Positions 49,456 through 60,708 of a stretch of 64,000 nucleotides of DNA are shown one piece after another. The position numbers and the translations under genes were made by a program. Positions within the stretch are counted from its first letter, which is position 1. Each line of letters opens with the position of its first letter. The DNA is from Ceratodon purpureus (taxonomy: Eukaryota; Streptophyta; Bryopsida; Pseudoditrichales; Ditrichaceae): the NCBI GenBank assembly GCA_014871385.1, contig CM026426.1, forward strand, positions 104,009,281 to 104,073,280, in the 5' to 3' direction. Under the pieces are notes generated by a model that saw only the letters and a list, made by a program, of their open reading frames with translations, made no database searches and was not told the DNA's origin.

Positions 49456-52010
49456 TCACGTGCCCGGTGCGGAGGAACTCGATCCACCCTCATCGTGTCG
49501 AGCACGAGAGGTACCTGCTGCACTACTTTCTGCCCCATCGTTGGCGATGAGTTTCCGCTTGGCAGAACGGGTTCTCTTCGCTATGCCATCTCCTCCAAGC
49601 ATTGCTTCCATGAAGTTGTTGTTGCGCATCCGACGGAGCACTGTTACGACATCCGGAGCCACTTCCGCACATAGGAAATCCACGGCTTGATTCTTGAACA
49701 ATATATCCCATTCAAATTCCGCGGTTTGTACTTCCTCAGCGATCCGCAAATCCTCTGCAGTCATGTCGTGCAACTCCTTGATCTGATCCGCAACCAACTC
49801 CCCTTTGGAATTCCACTTAAATCCAAGAGGATGGCGGCCGTACTGGAATGTACAAGTTTGAATATCCCAATACCCATGTAGCACTTGGTAGAAGAAATTC
49901 CTCCTTCCCTCGAGTTCCTCCTCCGTCCCGCCCTTAATGAGTTCGTGGCAGATCCGTACAATCTCCGCAGGTTTCTGGTCCCACCTCCACTGATCGCTCA
50001 TTTGTTTAACATAGGACTGGTGCATTCCCATAAGCCAATTCCAAATCAAGTCTTCACCCCACTTGTCCGGAAAGTCAGGAGTATTTTCCTTATTTAGCTC
50101 CCAATGCGGTGGCATCCAATTCACTAGGCCGAATTGCTCATAAAAACGCTTGTGTAAAGGGGCCTTACATACTGCACACTTCCGACGTATCAAGGCATGG
50201 GAAATCAAGCATTGTGGATGATACATGCATTGACAGGATCCCAATTGCCAGCCCCCCTCTGGCCCAAATAGATTGCAACAAACTGGACACTCGGTTCCAT
50301 CCAACACATACTTCGCTGGATTGGGCCAGAGCAAGCTTGGCTTTGTATTTTTAGGGATCTTCTCATTGGATATGGCGGTCTTGTACTCCCACTCCAACTG
50401 CGTCCAATCTATTGCTTTACCAATCATCGGTAGGCTGTTAGGGAACATTTCATCTGGATCTGCCCACGAGGTAAGTCCGAAATCTCTCTTAGAGTTAAGC
50501 TAGAGGTAACCGCGGTCAATCCTCTCAAACTCATCGCGCATCTGTCTGAAACGGTCAACGTTCATGATGCATGCAATCTTCCATTGGTAGTACTGTCTGC
50601 TCATCTCGATCAGATACTTTCTGAGCATCCCGTTGGTAGCTTGCAATTCGGAGACAGTGGGTACCGATGGCTGTTGAAATCCCAAAGAGTCCTCCGTCTC
50701 TTGAGAATCTACGAACATGATTTGCCGCTGGGGGGGGTGCATCACTTGACTTGATGACGCAAATGGAATGATTGGCTTACGGGGAACTCGGACCGGGGTA
50801 TCTTCCAGGAGACCGTGCGTGGCCGATTCAATGATGGCATTCACGTCTTCCTCGTTCATTCCAGGGCTACCAGGGATTGGAGCTTGGCTTGCCTCGGGTA
50901 CGTAAGTCGGAGTCTTCGCAGATCTAAGTTGCGAAATCTCTTCATTCTGCTTCCGTATAATCTCATTCATCCTATCAGCTTCTTCGTACAAGTTCTGGAT
51001 AGTCTTCTCCATCTCAGAAATTATTGCATTTTTTCCTTCCAGCTCCTTCTGCAATGCATCGCCTTGCAGGCCCTGGGCATCAGCGGCGGCTATTGTAGCC
51101 TCCAACTCATCTGCAAACCCAGTGTCATCATCTTCCATTACATTGCTCGGGCCCGCAATCTGTGGATTCAGTACATGAGGAGCTACATCAACATTGCTCG
51201 GGCCCGCAATCTGTGGAACTAATATAGGAGGAGCAACATCAACATTGCTCGGGCCCCCGACGATTGCTGGAGGAGCCTGATGAGGAATACCCGGTCCAGT
51301 AGGATTTGCAGGCAGGGCACGATTCCTCGTCGACAAACACGCAGCTAGCACAGGATCCTTCTTTTTTAACCGTGTGATTCTAGCACTAGTCACTGCTCTT
51401 GTCTGTGACTGAGGGGGACGGTCTACGTACCATCAGAATCATTATCCTCCCCTGAGTCACTCCATTCAACAGGCGCTTGATCCTCAGGATCATCCAAGTA
51501 TGCCTAGTCCACACCTGGAAATCTTAGGACCCCTGTAGGTATCGCCATCTCATGTGGACGCCGTTGGACGCTAGGAGTCAACCGTATGGTCCTCCAATCC
51601 ACCTGCCTATGAAGCACTACCTCGGCATATACCATTCTACAAATAAAGAGCGGAACCTCATTCCTCTCGTTCATCGCCTGGTTGTATAGGACCTGCCACA
51701 CCTCCAAACACTGCCTCCCGAACTGACGGTTCTTGCAATATTTCATGTTCGCCTTGTTTGATTGACGATTGTTATTATGACGGTGCAACGGGAATAACTT
51801 CCCAATGTGGCACCATTCAATGAATTGTTCACACGTTGCTAGAGTCCACGGTTGCGATGCAGCTTCCCACCCTCTGAATGCCAGCTTTGCTGGATTCAAT
51901 AAGACGTGGACCCTCTTATGTTGGAGGTTTCCATGCCTGGCCCGTCCCGCATCCTTTTGCTTTTTTCTCTGCTCTGCCGCCGTGAGCTGATTTGGTTCTT
52001 GCCGTTCCAT
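49456..52010 (-). pseudogene. Coiled-coil/RING-like gene carried by the hAT element
   Basis: Reads from ATG 52010 with in-frame TAGs at 51504 and 50500 and a frame change between about 51400 and 51450 (indel or mis-spliced stretch). N-terminal region basic, unknown. The middle has three near-repeats (IAGPSNVDVAP...) then a coiled coil (ELEGKNAIISEMEKTIQNLY). The C-terminal part holds a RING-like cluster: CPVC, then CQCMYHPQC, then CAVC about 15 residues on. Spacing differs from a textbook RING-HC or RING-H2. RING proteins commonly act as ubiquitin or SUMO ligases; activity here is unproven. The tail ends with a basic patch (KRTRSAKRKL) and a Ser run. Array 6 lies about 280 bp upstream of the ATG. 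Confidence 0.65.
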
Positions 52011-52289
52011 GTCTGCTCGAGGTAGATCGTTCTTTGAAGTCTTCCGAAAGTGCAAAATTAAAAGCCTATGACTACCCCAGAACCTCAATCACATTTACAA
52101 ATTATAAACATTTACAAAATTCTCAAATGTAATACACAGACACCATAGAGTTCTGGAGAACAAAAACAAGGACACGTGTCAGAGTGCTGGGACCCACCTG
52201 AGTACCACGCAATCAGCTACCCGGGGGCTGTTGAAGGCAAGGTGCTCAAAGGGGGGGGAGTGCAAAATGAGGTGGAAAATCGCCCTTTT

Positions 52290-52645
52290 ATAGTCACGGG
52301 CGCCAGGGAACGGGCGCGAACAACCTGCTACGGGCGCGAGCGGAAACCCGACGGGCGCGCGCGGGCACCGACGGCGGGGTTTCGGCCGTGTATCCGTCCG
52401 CGCCCGCGCGGATATCAACGGGCGCGAGCGGTTCAGTGGCGGGTATATGACGGGCGCGAGCGGGTACCGACCCGGTCTTCGTCGGGCGCGCGCGGGCGTC
52501 GTCCGGGTACCGAAGGGGCGCGCGCGCGGACGTCGACGCGGGCGCGCGGATATTATTCGGGCGCGATCCGAATTGCACGGGCGCGGCCGTCGGGCGCCAA
52601 CGCTGAATGGACGGGCGCGAGCACTGGACCAGGACGGGCGCCACC
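52290..52645 (+). repeat. CpG-rich GGGCGCGAGC array 6, upstream of the RING-like gene
   Basis: Tightly packed ACGGGCGCGAGCG units with 10-20 bp unique spacers. It begins 280 bp upstream of the ATG at 52010. Confidence 0.85.
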
Positions 52646-52757
52646 ACAAACTAGATCACTGTTAAAAATCGGAGTAACCAAAGAGAACTTGCAAATTCAG
52701 AGTTAAAAAAAAATACTTTATTTATTTTGAAAATGTATCACTTCATTGTAATGTCGA

Positions 52758-53162
52758 TTACAGTGCCATGCACTCTAGGTACTGGTCTTCTAGGTCTTTC
52801 AAGTGCGTCTCGAAATGGTTCGTTTGAGCACTAGAGACAATATTTGGGACACAAAGTATTGCCATCTCCTTCTTCAGTTCTTTGATGAGATCGCCATTCT
52901 CACAGTCAAGTTCTTCGACAGTCGCTTGGGTTGCCAACTACTCTTCAGTGGTTGGAGGCAGAGGGCGTCCATTCTCAGCGTAGGCCACCAATTTGTCACG
53001 GCGAGAGATCCAATCCTCGAAGAACTCAATCAGTTGACGGAGTCGCTCCAGCTTTGACCAAATAACTGTGTTTGTTCGCTGTGCAGTGCCCGGTGGAGTG
53101 GCACCATTCGTTAAACTCATAATGGACTTGATTTGTTGGCAATTGCAGGCGTTGGAATTCAT
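52758..53162 (-). pseudogene. Small 134-residue ORF with in-frame TAG, unknown function
   Basis: ATG 53162 (MNSNACNCQQIKSIMSL) opens a frame that runs to TAA at 52758, interrupted once by TAG at 52938. Both halves are predicted helical. The second half looks like a coiled coil (CENGDLIKELKKEMAIL). No known domain. The same-frame continuation, the array 7 repeats starting about 140 bp upstream, and a shared leader with the RING-like gene (AGCAATCAGCTACCC against ACGCAATCAGCTACCC, with GGCTRTTGAAGGCAA) support a real gene. Confidence 0.5.
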
Positions 53163-53299
53163 GTTGGACGGTACAGCGAATGTTGAGAAACCCACCGTAG
53201 CACTAAGCAATCAGCTACCCTTGGGCTATTGAAGGCAAAATGCACAAAGTGAGGGGGTGCGAAATCAGTGGAGGAGGGTGGCAATTTATACTCACGGGG

Positions 53300-53612
53300 C
53301 CGACAGTGTGGGCGCGAGCAGGTTGGGCGCGCGCAGGCTGCTACGGGCGCGAGCACGTTATTCCTAAGATACGGGCGCGAGCGACCGTGATCGGGCGAGG
53401 GTAATCGGGCGCGATCACTGTGCGCGCGCGAGACAGACGACGGGCGCGATCACAGCGAGCGCGCGACGGGCGCGGGCGACCCTGATCGAGCGAGGGTAAT
53501 CGGGCGCGATCACCGCGCGCGCGCGCGACTGACGACGGGCGCGAACAACCACATATGACCGGCGCGAACATGCGCAAAGACGCGCGCGGACACGACGACG
53601 GGCGCCACCCAT
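53300..53612 (+). repeat. CpG-rich GGGCGCGAGC array 7, upstream of the small ORF
   Basis: GGGCGCGAGCAGG, GGGCGCGATCAC and CGCGCGCGA units, including a duplicated module (GATCGRGCGAGGGTAATCGG at about 53390 and 53480). It also lies close to the right end of the hAT element. Confidence 0.85.
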
Positions 53613-53739
53613 GGTAAACAGTAGTAAACTGTGAGGACAGTAATTTTGCTCTCGGTCGGGAGCCCGTCCGATAAGCGTCCGTCCGATAACCGTCCGTCAC
53701 GTTCGTCACGTGACTACATGACAATTTTTTGGCCCGTCC

Positions 53740-53758
53740 GTCCATTATGACAACTCTG
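53740..53758 (-). repeat. hAT right TIR
   Basis: Read inward it begins CAGAGTTGTCATAATGGAC and pairs with 39346-39364. Confidence 0.92.
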
Positions 53759-53766
53759 TTGCAAAT
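53759..53766. repeat. Right 8-bp target duplication of the hAT element
   Basis: TTGCAAAT, identical to 39338-39345. Confidence 0.92.
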
Positions 53767-53778
53767 GGTGGCCGCAAG

Positions 53779-54028
53779 CAGGGTTTTCTATCCCGTCTGG
53801 TCGTGACTATCCCGTCGCGACGTCGGAATGGGTCGCGACGAGGGTCCTCCGACGTCATAATAGGTTTTGTAATGTAAAAATGAAAAAGTATATATGAAAA
53901 GGTTGCATTAAGGAGTTGGGCCGTCACAATAAAGACCGAATGGGACGTCCGGTCGTGACTCTAAACCGTCGTGACGTCCCGACATTATGACGCAAGACGG
54001 CCAAGTCACGACCGAATAGAAAATCCTC
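53779..54028. mobile_element. 250-bp hAT-type MITE
   Basis: Left end CAGGGTTTTCTATCCCG; right end read inward GAGGATTTTCTATTCGG. A perfect 8-bp duplication GCCGCAAG flanks it (53771-53778 and 54029-54036). TCGTGACT and GTCGCGACG words repeat inside. No ORF, hence non-autonomous. It lies 4 bp beyond the hAT element's duplication. Confidence 0.85.
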
Positions 54029-54036
54029 GCCGCAAG

Positions 54037-54945
54037 AGAAGTCTAGAATACTGTTATTGGCGAAGGGATGGTTTAAGGACAGTCATCATTCTTGTGACTG
54101 AAGTGGGAGTCGCCAACATCTTTGCAAGATTGTGAATGATGCATTCTACTTACCATAAAAAGTTCAAATGATGTGAAGTTTGAAAAGTGCTGTAAAGCAA
54201 ACAATGCACTGGAAATGTTGAGATGAATAATGGGTAATGAATATTGGGTGATACGATGCGCCGTCTTCTGAAAATAACATAATACAAGCATGCCAAACTC
54301 ATAAAAGGTAGAAACCAGGCCCTAAAGCAACAACGTCATCTGAAAGCTTCAGATGGCCTCCGCCTGACGCCAAGGTTTTTGTGTTCTCCAATAATTTCCG
54401 TGGACCATCCAGAAAATAGACAAGACCATGCACAAGATGTAACAAAGTGCTTACATGTATAACGATGTTGCCATCTCCAATCCAGCATAGATAGTCCGAA
54501 GATGAGAACTCTTATCCGCTTCACCTCTCGCATAAAAGCGGCAACAGCCTGAGCACCCTCAAATTGCCGCCTAAACATTTCAACCCACGGGACTGTGACA
54601 CCATGTAACCTTGACAATGTTATAGTGCAAGACTCTAATGTAACACTGTCGTGTACACTCAGCCCAAAAGTCGAACTGTTTCTTACATATATCTTACGTC
54701 TGGGTTTTGCAGTGTCATGAGCGTATTAGCCATTCACATATCCGACGCATCCAAAACAATAGTCGAAACACCACTCGAAGAGAGCGTTCATGGGATTTAC
54801 AGAGTCATACAGAAAGAAAAGACATATCTAAATCGACGTCACAGCCCTACACCCCGTGGGTTCTCATCCCGCATTTAGAAATTGAATATAGGTTGGTCCA
54901 CTCCATACAAAGCACTCTCTCGTTGAAAGTATACCGTCGCGGCTT
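54037..54945. other. Spacer and 3' side of copy B, no gene
   Basis: AT-richer, host-like at first. From about 54590 TGTCAC motifs reappear and the sequence resembles MULE DNA. No supportable ORF apart from the adjacent last exon of copy B. Confidence 0.45.
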
Positions 54946-57900
54946 TTACTCTTCTCCCCCACGGAATGCGAGTTGTCCTCCTTCCATCAACAGTGTACAG
55001 TCCTCTCCATAATGTGGATCCGCGTTCGTCAGGGGGCAGAAGGGAGGCGGTAGGCGTTTGTCCCGGAGGGTGGGGCTCAACTCCTTAGACAGCAACACCA
55101 AAATCTCGATGTTCATCTCCTTCGCAGAGGTTGGCTTAAGCAATGCCTCGTACCCATCCACTGACGTCGATATCGTCGTCCGGTACTGGAAAAAAAAAAA
55201 CAGTCCCGATTCACGGTCACATTAGCTGGTTTCCAATGTCACGCCGATTTGAAATATGTTCCAAGTAGGAGAGGATACTAACTAGATAAGATGGAAGGGC
55301 GTATTCACGGGTAGTAGTCCCTTACCTTAAGATACATAATGACATTCCGGATGGTGAAGTGCCCACACTCATAGTCCTCCGGTTGCCTGAACACTGGTAC
55401 AGTGACGACCTTCTCAGCATGGTCCGGTTGCACACCTCGAAGGCACTGCCACGCATTTGATATCCATCTCACAAAATCCGCGTGCTCTCCATTCGGATGA
55501 TGGCTACTGCCGGCAGTGGAATCCATATGAAAAACGGCTCCAGTCCGGAACACTAGGACGCACCAGTGTCCCTCGCAAACCCAAGGAAGAATTAAATCCC
55601 GAACCTCTGTGGCATCTACACCCGGCGGCGGCTGCAACCACGTCAAACCAAACCTCCGAACATCTGCAAGGCTGTGTATCGACCCTCGCCAGTGCCCACT
55701 AACCCTGGAACTGACTATATGTATTTCGTGACGTTGCCTACCCGGGTATGTAAGATATACTCGTGACATCACGAAGTCTACAATATCATTACCCAGGCGG
55801 GTCCTAAGCCTCTTCAACCCCCGGATGGCCTCGTGCGTGACCTCCAACTCCTTCTTACAGTGAGTGTAGAAAACAGTTTCTGGTTTTCTAACGGTACCTT
55901 CTCCTTGCCCCGGCAACTCAGCCAGTAGCTTCTCTAACTTTAAGTACTCGTACACTTCCTCATAAGCGCTTGTCCTCATCGCCTCCATTGCCGTTGCCCT
56001 TTATGCCAAGATCGCCGGGTGCATTCAACAAGCTCGTCTGTACCGTTGGAGACCTAACTGAAACCACCCAGTCCGCTAGAGTAGCTTCCTCTAATGGGAC
56101 GCCCGTCACTCCACTTTCGTTGGCCCCGCGCTGTGTTTCTTGAAAATGAAGACAAAGTCCAGTACTCTCACCTACCTCTCCAATCTGCACCGAGGTGGTA
56201 CATTGCACTATGCCAGTACCACCCGCAATGCTGCCCTCCGCGACCAAGGGCATCTGCTCCCACCTCTTGTTTGCTCTTCCTCCTTCTGAGACCCCCCTGT
56301 ATGGTCCCGTCCCTTGCATCCGATCCACAGTCGTATGTGGCGCCCTCAGAGCGTCTCGATCTTCGTGGTCATTTCTCGAGACACTAATCCCGAATGGGAT
56401 TGAACTCAGTGCACCAACGACCGCGTAACCCCCCACTAGTGGTGTCACCCTTCCTCCAATGCCGTGCTGGTCGGAACCGTCGCGCCGCTCAGCTCCCCCC
56501 TCTTTTACATCCCTGTCTTCATGCCGTTTGTCCCACTCAATGATGTCTTCATCCCTTGTCCCCTTTGCAAGCCTCTCCGCTGTGTCACGCATCGTCCTCC
56601 GTAGCGACACTACTTCTGCACTACCCGTCTTCGTCAGTGGACATGCAATCCACTCCAGATCCCCATCCTCCCTCTTCAACAGAGTTCTAACCCAGTGTTT
56701 GGCCTGCGACTCCCACGCAATGTATTTCGACGTCGTCCACGCCTCGTCAAAGTCATCAGGGCTAGCCGCAGCGTAGTCTTGCAATGCCTTCTTTTGAGTG
56801 ACCTTCACCCAAGTCAGCATCCCATTGAAGAGGTAGTCACTGCGTCCCTGTCTGACAAGAGTGGCCTCTACCTGTAACCGGCGAAGGAGATCGGCTGGTT
56901 CGAACCTCCCTAGAAAAGCGCAGAAGTAAGGGCCGTGAGTGACAAGGACATTTAGAATCCTGGCCATCCTGAACTCGTCCATGCAAACATCGCGGATTAA
57001 GTCCGTCGTGATACCGTATACTGGACACGAGATAGGTCGGAACATCCCGTATTCTGTCGTATAAAACATCTTCATGGCAAAAAGCAATAGAACGGGCTCA
57101 GCAGCAGTCACTCGATCCCTAAGCAAGCGTCGTCGCACCTCCCGAGATTCTATTCCTGGCATTAGGGACAGAAACAAAAGTGTGTTAGTTTCAGCTTACT
57201 GACGTGCGTATGTGAGACTAGAATTGGAGAGTCGATGTCGAAGACGGAAAGTTGACCTTTGAAAGTGGAGAGAAAGTCAAATTAGCAATCAAGAATTGTA
57301 TCCCATGCAAACATAGTGTCCTTGCATTTACACGCCATAGGTTTAAGTCATCGCGCTCACCGTCGTGACACCAAGGAGTCTCCGGTAGACTGCTGTAGAC
57401 GTCATCACTGGCAGCGAAAACCTGCGAGAGCGGAGACCAATTTCAAACAATCTTCTCCCTTAACCGTGCACTCTTCTTTTGGAAAGTCACCCTTGCTCGA
57501 TCGACTACGGTTTTCCTCTCATTCTCTTCCGCTTCCATCCGTTTTGACATCAAGGCCTCGTAAGCAGCTAAATCCCGGGTGTACTGGAAGAAGTTGCACA
57601 ACCCTCCAACCTGTGAATATGGCTCCATCCTTGTCCGACAAGCAACAAGAGTCTCAATTGCCGCGGAGACCTCCTCATGCACGGCCTTCATATCCTCTGT
57701 CATGGCCTTCTCTCCCTACACATAGACGATGCAAAAGTCAAGGGGGGGGGGGAGGGGAGGTTGTGGGGGGTTGTGCGGTAGAATTAATAATCGTCTGTAT
57801 AGAACACCTACTCCTTCAGGCCTACATCAAAGCCTTGTAGACATAAACCAGTGTCACAGTCCGGATTTCAATGTCACCAATGGGGTCGTCCTCTCTAAAC

Positions 57901-59926
57901 AATGCACGGTCTCCAGTGGGGATTCGGGACTAACCTTTCTGACTGTCCACCACCACAGACAATCCCTGAGCTTAGCCTCAAACTCCGGCTTCCAGTAATG
58001 CTCCTCCCACCTCCTCCGAAAGTCTTCTTCATCGTGAGCCTCCCAAGTCCAAGGCAGGACCGCATCTGCGAACATATGTAGAGACCCTAAACCTGGTGTA
58101 AGCGGCCTCTGTGGAGGGGGCGAATATTCCACTGTTTTGATTTTTTCATCGAAGGCAGATTGAACTTCCTGTACGTACGTCTCCTCAAATGTCTCCATTT
58201 CCCTATGTCTAGCATCAAGGACGCCCTGGACCAAGTCGGTATAAAAGTACGGCATAGGGATCCCTTCACCTTCGGCCCACCACGTACCCATCCGTGAACC
58301 TCTGTCACTGTCTCTCTCCCACACTGTCACGGCAGCGATAACATCAGCAAAGCGACTGTTGTACACTCCGGGTTCAGTGGTGGTACTTTCGACTGGCACG
58401 GATGCTGAATCCATAGTCTCATGTCCATTCCCAATTCCGGATTTCTCCCCAACGACCTTGACCTCATCCTCAATAGCCATATGCATGTCATCCTCTACGG
58501 GATGTTCTAGTTCAGTCTGTCTCAGTGAGTTGATGACCGGTGTGTCCTCCTTTACTCCGTGTAGCAACATAGGAGCGGTGGCGTGATACTCCACTGCCAG
58601 TCCATCATCACTCACGAAGTTGGCGTCAATGTCACGACATTCATTGAACCCCTCCACCACCTGCTTGCCCATTTCGCGGAGGCGGTACTCCTCTCTCAAG
58701 GCCCGAGCAGCGCCCATACCTGCCGCAATCGGGAACTCCTCCTCCAATGTTTTTTTCTCTTTCTGATGCACCCGGATGAGGTCACCAGCCCACTCCCGGA
58801 TTGTAACCTTCGACCGAGACTTCGTCTTCAGTACACTCGCTGAGCCATCCTTTGCTTCCACTGGACTTGCTCCCCGCAAATCGTGGTACGGGGACGGTTC
58901 AACCTGTGGCCGGAACTGGTTCTCTTCGGCGGATGGTGTCACGGGATCCCCGCACATAGGCAAGGGATCTTTCGTTGCTGGCTCCACGTCAGGTGGGAAA
59001 ATCACATCACTAACATCCCCCCTGCCTTCTCGTTTTCGCTTGTTATCGTTTGTAGATATCCCAATCCCCCCTCGCTCTCCACGTGGGTCAGTCTGCGCTT
59101 CATCATCTATAGAGAGATTCGGGTGGTGGTCAGTAGAAGTCCCTCCCGGTGGCCCCCCCTGAAATGCCCCGTGAATGTTACAATTCACGCGAAGTCTCTG
59201 AACGGCAGCAATGCGTTGCTGAACGGTTCCCTTTGATGCGCCACCCCGCACTGGATCCTTTTCAACCATACCCGCATTGTTGGCTTTCACCGGATCCCTG
59301 GAAGGTGATTCCCTCGCTGCAGCATCCTCCGCTCTCTGCCCTCCCTGTGGACTCTTCCTATTTTTCCTAGGAGGTGCACGGCCACAGAAGATATCTGTAG
59401 AGGGTGTCACGAGTTGGAAGGTCCCACCGTCAGGAGCCTCCGTAGCCCTCGTTTTCACCTTCTTCTTAACTGGCGCAGCATTTCGACATGGAGCAAGGTC
59501 ACTGTCACGTAGCAATTCTTCACTTCCTCCCGTACGGTGTCCTTCATTGTTGTCTCCAATGTGCTGCCCTTCCGAGAAACCCAACAACTGGTGCAGGGTC
59601 CGGCCCATGTCTTCGACAATCTTCCCTTGTCCCGGAAGGAAGTCCGGGTACGGAAATAGAAGGGCCCTAGATCCATCTGGGTAGAGCGCCCCGTCGCAAC
59701 CTTCCTCGTACCTATGTTGATTCAGCATTAGCTTACCCGAGAAGTTGTCCTTCTCGCAGTGTATGCAGACGAAGTAACGCCGGTTCGCTGGAGGTGGCTT
59801 CAACTTCCCTTTGCAATGGGTTGCAAACTCCAGCATCAACTCATCTACCTTGCGCTGGCTAGGGTACCGCACGTCGTAATGGCGATGGTAGATGCTAACT
59901 GGCAATGTCACGGACTCGGACCCCAT
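54946..59926 (-). pseudogene. Zinc-finger/Ulp1-type (C48) cysteine peptidase gene, copy B
   Basis: Exons 59926-57935, 57715-57361, 57155-55326 and 55185-54946, all with GT-AG introns. Exon 2 is 355 nt, exactly as in copy A, and intron phases agree. Exon 1: C2HC finger (CIHCEKDNFSGKLMLNQHRY), then YPDFLPGQGK, the CG-x-APP-x-KN-x-K motif and a final DCLWWWT. Exon 3 ends in the peptidase: His in GHWCVLVF, Asp in VFHMDSTAG, Gln-x5-Cys in RQPEDYECGH, an intact triad. Last exon MNIEILVLLSKELSPTLRD matches copy A. Defects: TGA at 57443 where copy A has Trp, and a one-base frame change at 55960-55988. About 1,470 codons. The start at 59926 agrees with the copy A alignment. The protein halves differ clearly from copy A, so the duplication is old. 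Confidence 0.78.
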
Positions 59927-60708
59927 CTCTTCTCAAAGCAGAAGCCAAGAGAGTCAAATGTCACAGCTGATAGCGGAGCCCCGGACCCTGGATCAATGTC
60001 ACAGAATACTGCAGTTGTTGTTAATCACTCTAAACACTAATCCTACGGCCGACAGCATTCCGCTTCGCAGGTGTCACCTCTACCTTCTAGAGAACTATAA
60101 GCATGCAAAGACCCTAAACCTAGGTTGTCCAAAAACTGAATTACTTAACCCTAAATGGAAATGCGCAAACTCCACCCCATGGAAAGTACTGTACATTGGA
60201 TAGCCGACAGCAAGAACTAACGGATCAAACAAAATCTGTAATCAAACAGTACCTCGTGCGCTTCTCTGATGATATCACAGTGACCACCGTTGTCCTGTTT
60301 GCGGCCCTGACCAGCAGCGACAATCAGCAACCCCGTAGACGCAGAGCTTCCTTTCGCCCTGAACATTAGCACTCTCCAACATAGTGAACATGCAATGCCA
60401 GAAATTAGGGAAAACGTTAACCCTAATCGAGACATTCAATCAGCATTTCGGTTTAGGTTTACGAGACACACTTCCATCTGAAATCCTAAGTGCGTAGTAA
60501 CTAGAACAGATAAGGTGTAGCATAACCCGGACGACCTCAACAAATTCAGGATAGCCTGAGAGGTAAGGAACAAGGTGCTGGTGGGCATGGACAAGTACCT
60601 AATGCTCACCTTGTACACTAACTTGGTAAGTGAATTGCAGGTCCGCTCTCCAAAACATCACAATATGCACCGACTTCTCCTTGCTCGACCAACAGTTCGT
60701 CCCCATTG
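59927..60708. other. Upstream region of copy B, no gene
   Basis: No convincing ORF. Several AATGTCAC/GGTGTCAC motifs lie within 150 bp of the ATG of copy B. The stretch ends where the right TIR begins. Confidence 0.45.

Larger units (their letters stand above)
39346..53758. mobile_element. Multi-gene hAT transposon, 14.4 kb
   Basis: The left end CATGGTTGTCATAATGGAC and the right end read inward, CAGAGTTGTCATAATGGAC, share the 15-bp core GTTGTCATAATGGAC. A perfect 8-bp duplication flanks it. CCGTCCG/GTCCGT repeats crowd both subterminal regions (39364-39425 and 53655-53740). It encodes its own hAT transposase plus three other minus-strand genes, each with a CpG-rich repeat array upstream. It is inserted 110 bp from the right end of the CACTA element. 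Its size and extra genes are far beyond typical hAT elements. Confidence 0.92.
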
